Positions 42,288 through 53,011 of a DNA stretch of 64,000 nt are shown in pieces. The DNA comes from Ambrosia x helenae. Taxonomy: Eukaryota; Streptophyta; Magnoliopsida; Asterales; Asteraceae. The stretch spans positions 32,050,310 to 32,114,309 of the forward strand of contig CM061233.1 of NCBI GenBank assembly GCA_030844895.1, in the 5' to 3' direction. The position numbers and the translations under genes were made by a program. Numbering within the stretch: the first letter of the stretch is position 1; each line of letters starts with the position of its first letter. The notes beneath the pieces are model-generated. The model was not told where the DNA came from. It was given only the letters and a program-made list of their open reading frames with translations, and ran no database searches.

Positions 42288-45200
42288 ATGGCGTCTGAAG
42301 AACAAGTGGAGAATTTAACGGTGTTTGATACAGATGCAGCAAACTGTTTGATGAAGGAGCTTAGAGCTACGTTTGTTGCTGGAACAACGAAGAGTTATGA
42401 GTGGAGATCGAAGCAGTTGAAGTGCTTGTTGACGCTGATTGAAGATAACGATAAGCAGATATGCGATGCTCTGTTTTCTGACCTAGGGAAACCTGAGATG
42501 GAAGCTTACATCCATGAGGTTATTAATTTACATGATTCAATGATTCGATATAGATATTATTAGTAATGATTTTGTGTAATGATTTTGTGTGTACAGTAAT
42601 ATTTTTCTGTTATAAATTGACCTAAATAATAATATCTAGTTTGATGGAATCAGTGTTTTTTAAACTGCTAGTTTGTGAAATGAAAGGATGTACTGACAAT
42701 ACTGATGGTAGCAGTATGTTTTGATTGACTTTCCTTAGGTATTAATTGCTTAAGGTTATTTAGTTGGTAATGCATTAAATGCTTTTCTTTTTATTTAAGT
42801 TCTGTATGCTGATGAATACCTGTGTGTTTTTTTTTTTTTTTGAACGGCCAACAAAATTATCATTAATCACCTAAGCTAGCGGGTTACTAGCAAAAACACC
42901 CAAGTATAAATATCACATTCACATACAACTTATCACCTAGTTCTATACATCTTACTTAAACATTGACAAATCAAACCTTCGCCATTTATCCCAATCTAAA
43001 TCACCTTGTTCACCTTGTTTCGCTTTTGTTTTTATCCATAAGAAGCTTCTTGCCTTGATTTCGCCTATGATTCTTTGTAGAGTTGCTTGTTTTTGTTCGA
43101 ATACCACCTCGTTGCGGGTCTTCCAAATACCTGTGTGTTAGTACTTAAGTTGAGAACCTTTTTTGTGGTAGTGGTATTTGGTTTGGGCATCCATGGTGTA
43201 GCAAAAATTTGCAGAACAGTTTTTTTTAGTTGACATCAAACAGCGAATTTTAGCAAATTTTATAAGTTTGTTGAGGATCTGATGCGACATTTATGTACAA
43301 AGTTTTATAAACATAAGTAATTTCTTGTTTTTGAGGCAGCTTTGTGGTCATTTGTTGAACAAATAAGCAGCATCTCATTTAAGATAACAGCTAATTTTAG
43401 CAAATTTGATAAAATTGTTGAGAATATGAAAGAAACATTTATTTTCAAAATTCTATATAAAACAGAAGTAATTTCTCATTTTCGAGGCAGCTTGTGGTCG
43501 TTTGTTGAGCAGATAGGCAGGATCTTGTTTAAGATAACAACTAATTTTAGCAATTTTGATGAATTTGTTGAGAATACGATACAACATTTCTGTTAAAGTT
43601 TCTATGTAAAACAGAAGTAATTTCTTGTTTTTGAGGCAGCTTGTGGTCGTTTGTTGAATAATTAGGCAGGATCTCATTTAAGATATGGATGCTACCTAAT
43701 ATTGTTGGAATAATGATGCTAAGAGCTAGTCTTATTTCAGCCTTTCGTGCAATCTGTTTTATCTATTTCAGTCTGCATCCTTCCTGGTTTAATTTCTTTG
43801 ATGAATTGGCTTCTAAACCTTACAGTATCTTACGGCTGGACAGAATTGGCTACCAATTACACCTACCTTAGAACAAAAAAAAAAGATTTGATTGGAGGCG
43901 CAACTCACTTGCTGTGAAAAAATTCCTTTCTAGAAGGATATTGGTGTAAAACATGCATTAATCATAACATAAATTGTGTTCGCTATAAAATTTATGTGAC
44001 TTGTGTGCGACTATGTATTTTTAAAAAGATTACGTGATTAGTTTAAAGTACTTATTTTAGATGCAAACTCACGACTTATGATTTTTTCCAAGATCATTAC
44101 TGTGTGAATATTATAGTTAATAGTTCCATGTCTTGCTTATTACTCTTACAATGCTTGTTGGTTTTTCATTTTTATGCAACTTTTTCCTTCACCGATAACA
44201 CTATTTGGTATTAAGCTTGATCTTGTAGCTCTTTAATGATTGCTAGTTGAACCGTTGCATATATTGTTTTTGCAATGATCTCGGTGTAGTGTCTGTTCTA
44301 CATATTAAATATTATAACACAAGTGATTTTATCCTACTGAATCTTATCTGTTGCTTTATAATGCAGATTGCTATGATAAAGAATTCATGCAAGGTGGCTC
44401 TGAAGAAATTAAAAGATTGGATGAAACCAGAAAAGGTAACCATCTTCACAATTTAGTGGGACATAATACTTTCCATGTAGGCTTAATTTGAAAAAATATA
44501 AGTGGTTACATTATGCGCATTTGTTGATAATTAATTGCAGGCGAAAACCAATTTAGGCACTTATCCTTCCTCAGCAGAAATAGTGCCCGAACCCTTGGGC
44601 GTTGTATTGGTCATATCAGCATGGAACTATCCATTATGTATGTTAATAACCTGACTTTTTTTCTGTATCTCGCATTTACATTCTTATCTTGAAAATCACA
44701 CATACGAGGAACATTATTGAATGTACTTGGTATATATTACCAATATTTAGGCAGAGTTTTGACAAGAAAAAATTAGAATTGAAGCTGTAGATGCACAGTT
44801 GTGTATTTCTGAGTTAAAGTTAATACATCTAGCATTTTTTGGTTTGCTAATCAACTCCCACCCCCTGGGGCGTGCGACAGTGTTATCTGTTGATCCAGTG
44901 ATTGGAGCAATTGCTGCTGGGAATGCTGTTGTTTTGAAGCCCTCTGAACTTGCTCCTGCCATGTCAGCATTGCTGGCAAAACTTTTCGGAATATATCTGG
45001 ACAATTCAGCAATAAAAGTTGTTGAAGGTGCTGTTTCTGAAACATCTGCCCTCCTGGAGCAAAAATGGGATAAAATATTCTATACAGGTCTTCCTTTGTT
45101 TCTTAGCTTTTAACTATATACTTAAAAAAATTTAAATAGCCAACTACTGAAACGAGCAAATCTCAAAACATTTTAATTGTTCACAATTGCTGTTTAAACC

Positions 45201-47149
45201 ATAATTATATTTTAATAACCAAAACATGTAACCTTTTAGGGAATGGGCGAGTAGCACGAATTGTCATGGCAGCTGCTGCAAAGAATCTGACACCTGTAGT
45301 TTTAGAACTTGGAGGCAAATCTCCTGTTTTGGTTGATTCAAACGTCGACTTAGCAGTAGGGAGCTTTCTTCTTTATGTGCAAATTCTTGCTTTTATAGTA
45401 GAGTTGGCAAAATTGATACATTAACTTATGAAATGTGCAATCCAGGTTTTATTATTGGTACGGGTCAAATGGGTAAATTGTTCAAAAAAGAACAGCTTAA
45501 AAAGGGAAAAATGGTCAAATGTGGCCAAATTCGCCCAAACGTATTATGTGCATATAAATGTCCAAAATCACATCATCTAAACAGTTAGATTTCTATAGAA
45601 AAAATATGATCTTTGTAATCGTATTTGACGCAATAATTATTTGTAAAAAGATAATCTTTTGGACAAGAAGTGTTTCAAGTCAACCCAACTTGTTTTGACC
45701 CGTGACAAAAAAAACACCTATTTTGACCTGTGAGACATTTTGCCACTCTATGTTTATACTTCTGTTGCCCATGGCATCTACTTTCTTTTGTGATAAGGTG
45801 TTATGTGATTTATTATAGGTGACATCGAGGCGTATAGTGTCCGGTAAGTGGGGAACAAACAATGGACAAGCTTGTGTAGGTCCTGATTACATAATAACAA
45901 CAAAACAACATGCTCCTGTGTTGGTAAATACCTTTTCTTTAAGGATTTGAAGATATTTTGAAACCGTTTTTGGTTAATCTGTCTAAGGATATCTTGCTAG
46001 TGCAGATAGACTCTTTAAAGCAAAATTTGGTCAAGTTTTTTGGGGAGGATCCTATGAACTCACCAGATATATCTCGAGTTGGGCACTCCAATCACTTTGC
46101 TAGATTGAAAAAGATGTTGGATGACGATAAAATATCTGGAAAGATTATTCATGGTGGTCAAACAGATAAAAGCAGCCTGTGAGTTATGTTCATTCCTGCT
46201 ACCAACTTGTTTGTTCCACAATTATAAAACTGGTCAAATGAAAAACGTTAAATGGGTCGACAATCATAGAAAGTGTACTTTAAGGGCATAAAACCCTTTT
46301 GAATCTTCTTATTTAAAATTTTATATATTATCATGGAACAATATACTTTTTACAATCATATTTGGCCTACTGGTTTTATATAATCAAGTGGTCGGGACTC
46401 CGGATCAATGTGGCCTGATACATTTTGACTTGTACAAAAAACTTACCTATTTCAACTTGTTACCCAATCGGCCCAATTGCCACCTCTACTATAACCAATC
46501 CTACTTCTGTTTCAGAAAGATTGCTCCAACCATTATACTGGATGCCCCAGAAGACTCCCTGATTATGAGCGAGGAGATATTTGGTCCTTTACTTCCTATA
46601 GTAACGGTAAACAAGTTGATATTTGGTTCAAATTATCAAACGAAAGTAGGTCATTGATCTCTCTTTTGGTTCCTGTAGGTGGAAAAAATAGAAGATGGCA
46701 TCGAGTTTATCAAGTCAAGACCAAAACCACTTGCAGCATACCTGTTTACCAACAGCAAACAGCTAAAAGCAGAGTTTGTGAGCAACGTCTCTGCTGGGGG
46801 TGTAGTTATTAATGATGTCACCTTACACGTACTACTCCTCAACTTGTGCTAAAAAACCTTTATCATATACACTCTTATAATAACGTTTTTTAATGTTTGT
46901 GGTTTATTTGTGCAGCTTATGGTTGACACATTACCATTTGGTGGAATTGGTGAAAGTGGAATGGGGGCTTACCATGGTAAATTCTCATTTGATGCATTTA
47001 GTCACAAGAAAGCCGTTCTATACCGGAGCTTTTTTGGAGATGCGCCAGCAAGGTACCCACCATACACACCCGGTAAACTTAGACTCCTCAAGGCTCTTTT
47101 AGACGGTAGTCTATTGGGAATCATTCGTGCTCTTTTCGGCTTTTCCTAG
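42288..47149 (+). CDS. ALDH3: Aldehyde dehydrogenase, ALDH3 family
   Basis: NAD(P)-dependent oxidation of long-chain or lipid-derived aldehydes to acids is the family role. Ten exons: 42288-42518, 44367-44435, 44541-44637, 44881-45087, 45240-45355, 45819-45923, 46006-46178, 46516-46606, 46679-46828, 46916-47149. All introns are GT-AG, phases agree, and 490 codons result, the usual ALDH3 length. Key residues: Asn129 (SAWNYPL), Glu224 (ELGGKSP), catalytic Cys259 (NNGQACVGPDY), and EEIFGPLLP near residue 350. There is no plastid transit peptide. The C-terminus is hydrophobic (LLGIIRALFGFS), which may anchor it to a membrane. Intron 1 (1.8 kb) holds a LINE fragment and tandem repeats. It could be the F1- or H1-like subtype; the sequence alone does not settle this. 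Confidence 0.93.
42828..43125 (-). mobile_element. 5'-truncated LINE tail in ALDH3 intron 1
   Basis: A 298-bp insert with its poly(T) at the left, so on the minus strand. It encodes the last part of an L1 zf-RVT region (WKTRNEVVFEQKQATLQRII and later SFLWIKTKAK). A 13-bp target duplication, AATACCTGTGTGT, flanks it at 42815-42827 and 43126-43138. It does not touch the splice sites. Confidence 0.92.
43225..43690. repeat. About 150-bp tandem repeat in ALDH3 intron 1
   Basis: The block starting GAGGCAGCTTTGTGGTC recurs at about 43335, 43487 and 43635, with AATTTTAGCAAATTT and ACAGAAGTAATTTCT in each unit. The first and last copies are partial. About three units, diverged by a few percent. Confidence 0.85.
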
Positions 47150-47236
47150 ACGTAAAAGTGCATTTAAAAAAAAAAAAACTGTGTGAATGTAAAATTATAC
47201 TACACTTTTTGTAATTTCTTCTTAAACTATTTGAAA

Positions 47237-48222
47237 TCAACATGAATCTTGCAATATATTAAAACATTCGGATCGTTGTTCATTGGTCAAATGTTGTGGA
47301 AATTGAACTAAGAATTTTATGTTCAAGTTTCCTCTTGTTTCTTCTTCTTTTGGCAAAGGCATGCCTTGTCCTGGAATGGTTTTTATGTAGCCAGGCGTTA
47401 TTATGTCATCGATCGTCAAACATGACTCCTGCGCACCTAGAGAAGGTACGGTGAGGGTGCAACCAGTCAACGCATCTACTAAAGGAAGTTCAATGGTTAC
47501 TTCCAGATCATCCACATTTCTTTTGAAAACTGGGTGCGGTATCTCATCTATTACAAAGGTAATATCTGCTGCACAAGCGCCCGGTGTCTCGTTTCCCATA
47601 CCCTCAAAGGTGATTTTCGTTCCTTTCTTCCATCCTGGCTTCACTTTTATCGTTAGCACTTCGTCTTCTTGTATTATCTGCCTGCAAAGTATATATAAAA
47701 GAAAGAAGTTTGTTTACTCTTATGATGTAGACATATGGGTGTTTGGGTTCGTGTTTAAAAACAAAACACAGATCCAAACACCATTTAAAGCAACAGGCAT
47801 GTGAATACATACCCTTCACTTGTGAGTACATCACGTCGGATATTGACCCTCTTGATGCACCCAAAGCACAATTCTTCGAGGGTGCACTCGAGCCGCTTCA
47901 CCATATCGGGAGGTTTCTGGAGTCCATTAGCATTAGAATAGATAATGGTTGAATTGGTCCTTTTGGAAAAAGAAGGGGCAGTGTGAAAGGATTTTGACTC
48001 CATGTTCTTCCTGCTAAAGCTTCTTAGCAGACTATTCGTGGGCCGGATACGGCCCGGGGTCTTGCTCCTTCTCTGGCTCGTTGATTTGGACAGAGACCTC
48101 GGCAAATAACCCGTGCTTGCGGTTCTTGAAAGTCGTGGCGTTGTGACTTTAGGGGAAGCAACATCTTGTGTTCCATCTCCATCTCTATCTCCATCTTCAT
48201 TTCCATTGTCATTGGCATCATC
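47237..48222 (-). CDS. DnaJ C-terminal (HSP40 substrate-binding) protein, 5' end unresolved
   Basis: Two exons are clear on the minus strand: 47813-48222 and 47237-47681, together 284 residues to the TGA. Order: an acidic DDANDNGNEDGD stretch, an Arg/Ser-rich linker, then the class II DnaJ C-terminal domain from KRLECTLEELCFGCIKRVNI through VKPGWKKGTKITFEGMGNE and DITFVIDEIPHPVFKR to the stop. The usual J domain (HPD motif) is not seen here or in the next kilobase upstream, so the gene either lacks it, like some plant HSP40 peptide-binding proteins, or its first exons were not recognised. Likely co-chaperone. It converges with the ALDH3 gene, with 87 bp between stops. Confidence 0.8.
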
Positions 48223-48833
48223 CTAGCAAAGGTAAATGAGACGTAAAACAATTTATAACGGTTTCTTTATTTATCTATAAATTCAAATAACCCGTAAACG
48301 TCGAACAAGAAAGGTTTCTTGTTCGGCAAGAAACCAAAGAGATGGAAATGGAACCTGCAGGTGTTGGTGTTTGCGGTGTGATTTCCTGCCAAAATGGTGT
48401 TTGGAGAAAAATGATTTGCATGCTTTTCGAATGCCTCCCATCCTTATGCAAGCAAATACCATGCAAGAGACGATTCATAACATGATCATAAACATAATTT
48501 AAAAAAAAAAAAAAAAAAGAAAAAAAGAAAGAAAAAAGAAGAAGAAGGAAAATTAAGGATCCTGATTACAATTGTTTGTTGTTTACCCTAAATAACGGAA
48601 TATCAACACCATAAAATCTTGACATATATTGTGTACGTGGTGTATCAAAAGTCATAAAAAGTTTATAATGTGACGATGACTGTCATGGGTTATACAAATT
48701 AATTATATGATGGTGATGTGGATAAAAAAATCTTAATATATTATGTTTACATGTAGATGTTTTATGTTGTTTTAGCTTAAAAACACAAAACAAAACAATT
48801 TAAAATACAATGTAATCTACATCTACATCTACA
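48223..48833. other. Upstream of the DnaJ gene; no further gene assigned
   Basis: 48275-48478 is open on the minus strand and could hold a first exon, but no donor-acceptor pair gives a convincing join. An A-rich tract lies at 48500-48545. Nothing else recognisable. Confidence 0.4.
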
Positions 48834-49063
48834 CTTCTACACTATATAATAAAAGAAAACACATGAGGGACACATGACACTCCCTCATGAATTCTCTCAT
48901 TTTATTATTTAATATATTAAACTCAAATTTAATTATAATAATTGATTTGCAAAACCATGATATACGTTTATTAAATTATTTTTTAGTAATTATATTAATA
49001 ATCATAGTTGTAACTGAAATCATTAATATAAGAAAACACATGATTCTTTTTTTATATAACATA
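48834..49063 (+). mobile_element. Possible 5' end of another Helitron
   Basis: TCTACACTATATAATAAAAG resembles the 5' end TCTATACATATAATAAACC of the Helitron at 57632. No matching 3' end was found, so the element appears truncated by its neighbour. Tentative. Confidence 0.35.
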
Positions 49064-49844
49064 CTAGTTTCAATCCCGGGAAGCGTCCCGGGTTGAAATA
49101 TTTAATATAAAATAATAAAATATATTATTATTATTTTAAACAAATCTTTGCCATAAGTTATCATATTCAAATATAAAAAAAAACGAATCTCTGCGCCGGG
49201 GTATAAATCTAGTGCCATTACAAATGAATTCGGAAGTTTGTAATCGATCATTCTAAAAAGAACTAACATGAAATAAGAAAAAAAAAGTTAATTATTGAAA
49301 TATCGAACGCATTAATCTAAGGGTTATGTGATGCGCTAAAATTCATGGGTATATGATCGGGTATGTAGTTCGAGTATTTGGGTATGTTGTTTCGGGTAAT
49401 CGGGTCGGGTATCACCTAATCCCAGACCCGACCCAAACCCACAATTTTTTTAAACTAATCCCAAACCCGACACAATACCTGTCGGGTTACAAAAAATAGT
49501 CATTTTTTTCTCCGATTTTTATATAGCACTATGGTACTCGTTGGAAAGATAATAAAACGCTCGTTAATTTGGTGTAATTTTTTTCTTTAAAAAATCTCGT
49601 ATATAAAAGATATTTACGTTTAAAAGTTATGGGAGGAAACACGAGAGATAAAATAATAAATGTTTAATATTTAGATTTAGTAGATTAGGTATTTAATGGA
49701 TTAGGTTATAGATTAAAATAGATTAGGTTAAATCATATTTATTTCTTTTTTTTAATTGGTTTAGAGTTGTCACATCACATCTTATATGACATCTCTCAAA
49801 GGAGAGATTGCATAAGAGTATGACATGTAGGATTAATCCCTTTG

Positions 49845-49850
<6 letters not shown>
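49064..49850 (-). mobile_element. Non-autonomous Helitron remnant, minus strand
   Basis: On the minus strand its 3' end reads a CCCGGGA/TCCCGGG hairpin (49075-49092), seven bases, then CTAG next to a host T. This is the same layout as the Helitron at 57632-58322. Internal sequence at about 49510-49610 is, in reverse, like 57835-57925 (ACTCGTTGGAAAGATAATAA and neighbours). The 5' limit near the TA tract at 49846 is uncertain. Confidence 0.65.

Positions 49851-49893
<43 letters not shown>
49846..49893. repeat. AT microsatellite
   Basis: Perfect AT repeat of about 47 bp bordering the foldback MITE at 49894-50280. A second tract of 22 bp is at 50281-50302. Confidence 0.95.
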
Positions 49894-49897
<4 letters not shown>

Positions 49898-50280
49898 CAA
49901 GATCGTGTACAAAGTGTTTTTTTGTGAGAGGAAGTATTAAAAATTGATACTTAGGCATCATTTTTTGAACTTAGTCGTGATGTTTTGGATTGTTTTGCCT
50001 ATAAAAACACCAAACATAACAATTAAAAACCGAAAACAATGTATTTTAGGCTTAAAACTTAAAACACCCTGCTAAGAACATTAGCAGTGTGTTTTAGCTA
50101 TTTTTTAAATTTAATGACTATAATACATTGTATTGTGTTTTAGATTGTTGTGTTTGGTGTTTTTCAAGTTAAAACAACCTAAAACATCATTCCTAAATCC
50201 AAAACATGATGTCTACATGTCAATTCTTAGTCCTTCTCACACTTCTCACGAAAAATGTACTTTGTACAGGATCCTAAACC
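49894..50280. mobile_element. Foldback MITE flanked by TA tracts
   Basis: The ends GGGTCAAGATCGTGTACAAA and, inverted, GGTTTAGGATCCTGTACAAA are similar, and the whole 387-bp body folds on itself: blocks with AACACCAAACATAACAAT at about 50010 face the inverse near 50150. It contains no open frame. The superfamily is not decided. Such hairpins can feed small-RNA pathways. Confidence 0.7.
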
Positions 50281-50302
50281 TATATATATATATATATATA
50301 TA

Positions 50303-50926
50303 TTAATGTATTATTAAATTTGAATTTAAATCATGTACCTTAAATTAATCCATTTAAAAAAAAATCTGTTATTCTAAGTTCAAAATTAATTTTGTTACAA
50401 TATTTGACAAATGATTATTAAGTTTTGTTATAAGTCTAAATGCTTATGATACAACACATAATGCATAAAATAACTACCTTTTAAGGGTAAATATGTCTTT
50501 TAAACACCATATTTAATTAAAAGAAAGTCAAGAGTCATGAGATGTTTATGAAACCACATGACATCCAATTTTATAATTACTTTAAACATATTAAATAGAA
50601 AACATATAAAAAACAATTCATGATGTTATATGTCTTGTTATAACCTTTTATATAGAATTGGGTACTTCAAAAAACGTAGAGTTTTATAAACTTGATCATA
50701 CTATATAGAAATCAAGAAATCAATAGTGAAAGTTGTGTTTTTAATTATGAGGTAACGATTTGAATTCTGAAATTATTACGTTATATTCATACACACAAAC
50801 ATGCCTAATTTGATCTAAACTATATGATCATCGGATTCAATAACCGAAGAAGAAAGCTTCTGTTTATAATGAATTTCAAACAAAGGTTAATAAAAGAATG
50901 TTTCCACTATTACTTGTAGCTCTACT
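50303..50926. other. AT-rich stretch, nothing recognised
   Basis: No gene or repeat ends were identified. An ATG at 50898 begins a short hydrophobic stretch (MFPLLLVALLVF) that ends at the TE boundary; see the P450 entry. Confidence 0.4.
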
Positions 50927-53010
50927 TGTTTTTCCGCGCTGAGGTATTCAAGACAACGCCGCAGGCTATGCCGGACTAACGCAGCTTCATGCTACGGCTA
51001 GGATGCATAAAACACCTAACATGTGCTGCAGTCTTCAAGGCATAGCCCACTTGTCGGACAGTAACATTCGCGCCAAGGGACCATGCTAAAACCCGCTTTA
51101 GTCTTCTAAACCCGCTTTTAGTGCAGGTCAGACTTCGCGAGTAGCACGGTGCCCTGCGGCGCGAATATCCGTCTTCAAGACAAGGCCTATATGGTAAGCT
51201 TGTCGGACTAAAGACACAAGTTGCGTCGAGTATTGGTCTTCAAGGCAAAAGCAAGCGCTTAAATGCCGGATCACTTACTAAACGCACGCGCTAACTCTTA
51301 CTTACACACTATGTGACGACTTGGTTAAATAAGTAAAACAGGAGTTAACGCGAGACAACACAAGCCATACGGAACTAAAATATTTCATTAACTATGGGGA
51401 TTAAAAACCCAACAAAAATTTACAGGGAAAATAAGAACAATCTAACTACTCCGAGCCGCTGAAATCCACCAGCTGCTCGTCGGTCTCCGGCGCGCCCTCA
51501 CCATCGGCCCGCGTCCCGGAGAACCCTTCACCAGCGGCCCGCAACCTTTCATCCGCCACAGCTTGCTCCTTAACCTTCTCACCCAGCTCATCGGATTTCT
51601 CAATGAAGTACCGGAAGGCAGCGGCAGGGTCGATGTGGCGATTGCAATCTGCCACAACCTGAAGGACGGGGAACTCAAGTTTGTCAAATTTCGCAAGTTC
51701 CGCCAAGTATTCGTCCTTCAGGGGCTTCCCATAGTGCTCCGCATCGATAATGCGCCCGTTGTTTTGAGTGTGAAGGAAGCCATCCTCGAACCCCTCGCTA
51801 TACCCATAAGCATGGGCGGAGGTGGCTATACTGGCCACTTGATCACCAAGCTTAGGCTCTTGCCAGAAGCGCTTGAAGAGCTGCAACAAAGAAACACAAT
51901 AAATAACAAGTATATAATCAAATATAGGGATAGAGCTACGGAGAAAAACAACTCACCCCGTCAATTCCGCTGGTCATCAACCAGCGGAAAGATTTGCGCA
52001 TCTTCTCCTGCTCTACCACCGAGCCATCCAGCAGAGCCTTGGCCGCATCAGCCTCTGAAACAGCCGCCTCGCGATCCTTTACAGCCGCATCCCTCTCCTG
52101 TTGGAGAGTTTCCTTCGCCTCCAGCATTGTGAACCGCTCTTCTTCAAGAGCGGCAATGCGGGAATTGGCCGTATCCAGATCGGCGGTCTTCGATTCCAGT
52201 TGCTTACGCATATCGATGAACTTGACGGTGCACTCAGTAAGAGCCTTGCACTTCTTCTCAAGTTCAGCGACATTAGCCTTGTTCTCGTCCTTAAGCTGCT
52301 GGATGCGCTCCTTTAGCAACCTCCTCTCTTCATTATCGCGGTCGCAGGCCTCGGTCCACCGCTTCTTGTCCGCCGCCGACTCAGACAAAACCTTCCTTGC
52401 ATCATCTTCAGCACGATGAGCTCGACGGCGGTACTCCTCGAGACGAGATTGTATGGCCACCTCTTTTTCAGCAAGGACGGCCTTCTCAGTCTTCAAGCGG
52501 GCGAGGTCCCGCTGCATGGCGGCATCCCGCCGCCGGAGGGAGTCCATCATAGCTAACTGACTCGCCTGATTGATGCACATATTTGTGATCAGATCAGGGT
52601 GACTCAGACTGTCCTGGTACGCCTGTTCACAGGGGGGCACCGCCCCGCTGACAAACTCCTCCGCGGCCAGCGAGTTAGAAAATAAAGTATTTTCCCTGAC
52701 CGCCCAGCGAGGACGCCAAATAGCGTCACCCCCGACCCAACTAGAGCCATCATACTCTCCAGCAGGCTCCCGACCCCCCGCACCGGGCGACGCACTACCC
52801 GCCCGGCGGTCAACCCTACTACCCCAGCGCCTCCCGCCGGGGGTGTCACACCAGAACTGAAAACTTCATCGGCCTTCCGCTTGGCCTCGGTTTCTTTCTC
52901 CGAAGACAGCCTTCGCCGCTCCAAGGCTTCAGCCTGCCTAGCGGCATCGGCGGCAGCCGCTTCCTCCGCCGCCTCGGCCTTTCTGGCAGCTTCCTCAGCG
53001 GCTGCCTTCT
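50927..53010 (-). mobile_element. Fragment of another Tat-type element with antisense-type gene
   Basis: GC-richer than both flanks. The part 51443-53010 encodes, on the minus strand, an Ala/Glu-rich repeat (KAAAEEAARKAEAAEE), a long coiled coil (51957-52640, with LKTEKAVLAEKEVAIQSRL) and, after an apparent intron (donor near 51956, acceptor 51881-51883), a final exon from LFKRFWQEPKLG to DFSGSE. This is the C-terminal half known from Tat extra genes. 50927-51442 is non-coding and starts TGTTTTTCCGCGC, possibly an LTR or UTR end. CTACT occurs at both borders (50922-50926 and 53010-53014), which could be a target duplication or chance. The right end has no LTR. Confidence 0.65.
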
Positions 53011-53011
53011 A

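Noticed and set aside
44747..45045. Minus-strand frames inside ALDH3 exon 4
   Set aside because: Shadows of the plus-strand exon, which has a clear family match.
52604..52924. Separate minus-strand gene
   Set aside because: It is an alternate-frame or continuing part of the same Tat extra-gene fragment, not an independent gene.
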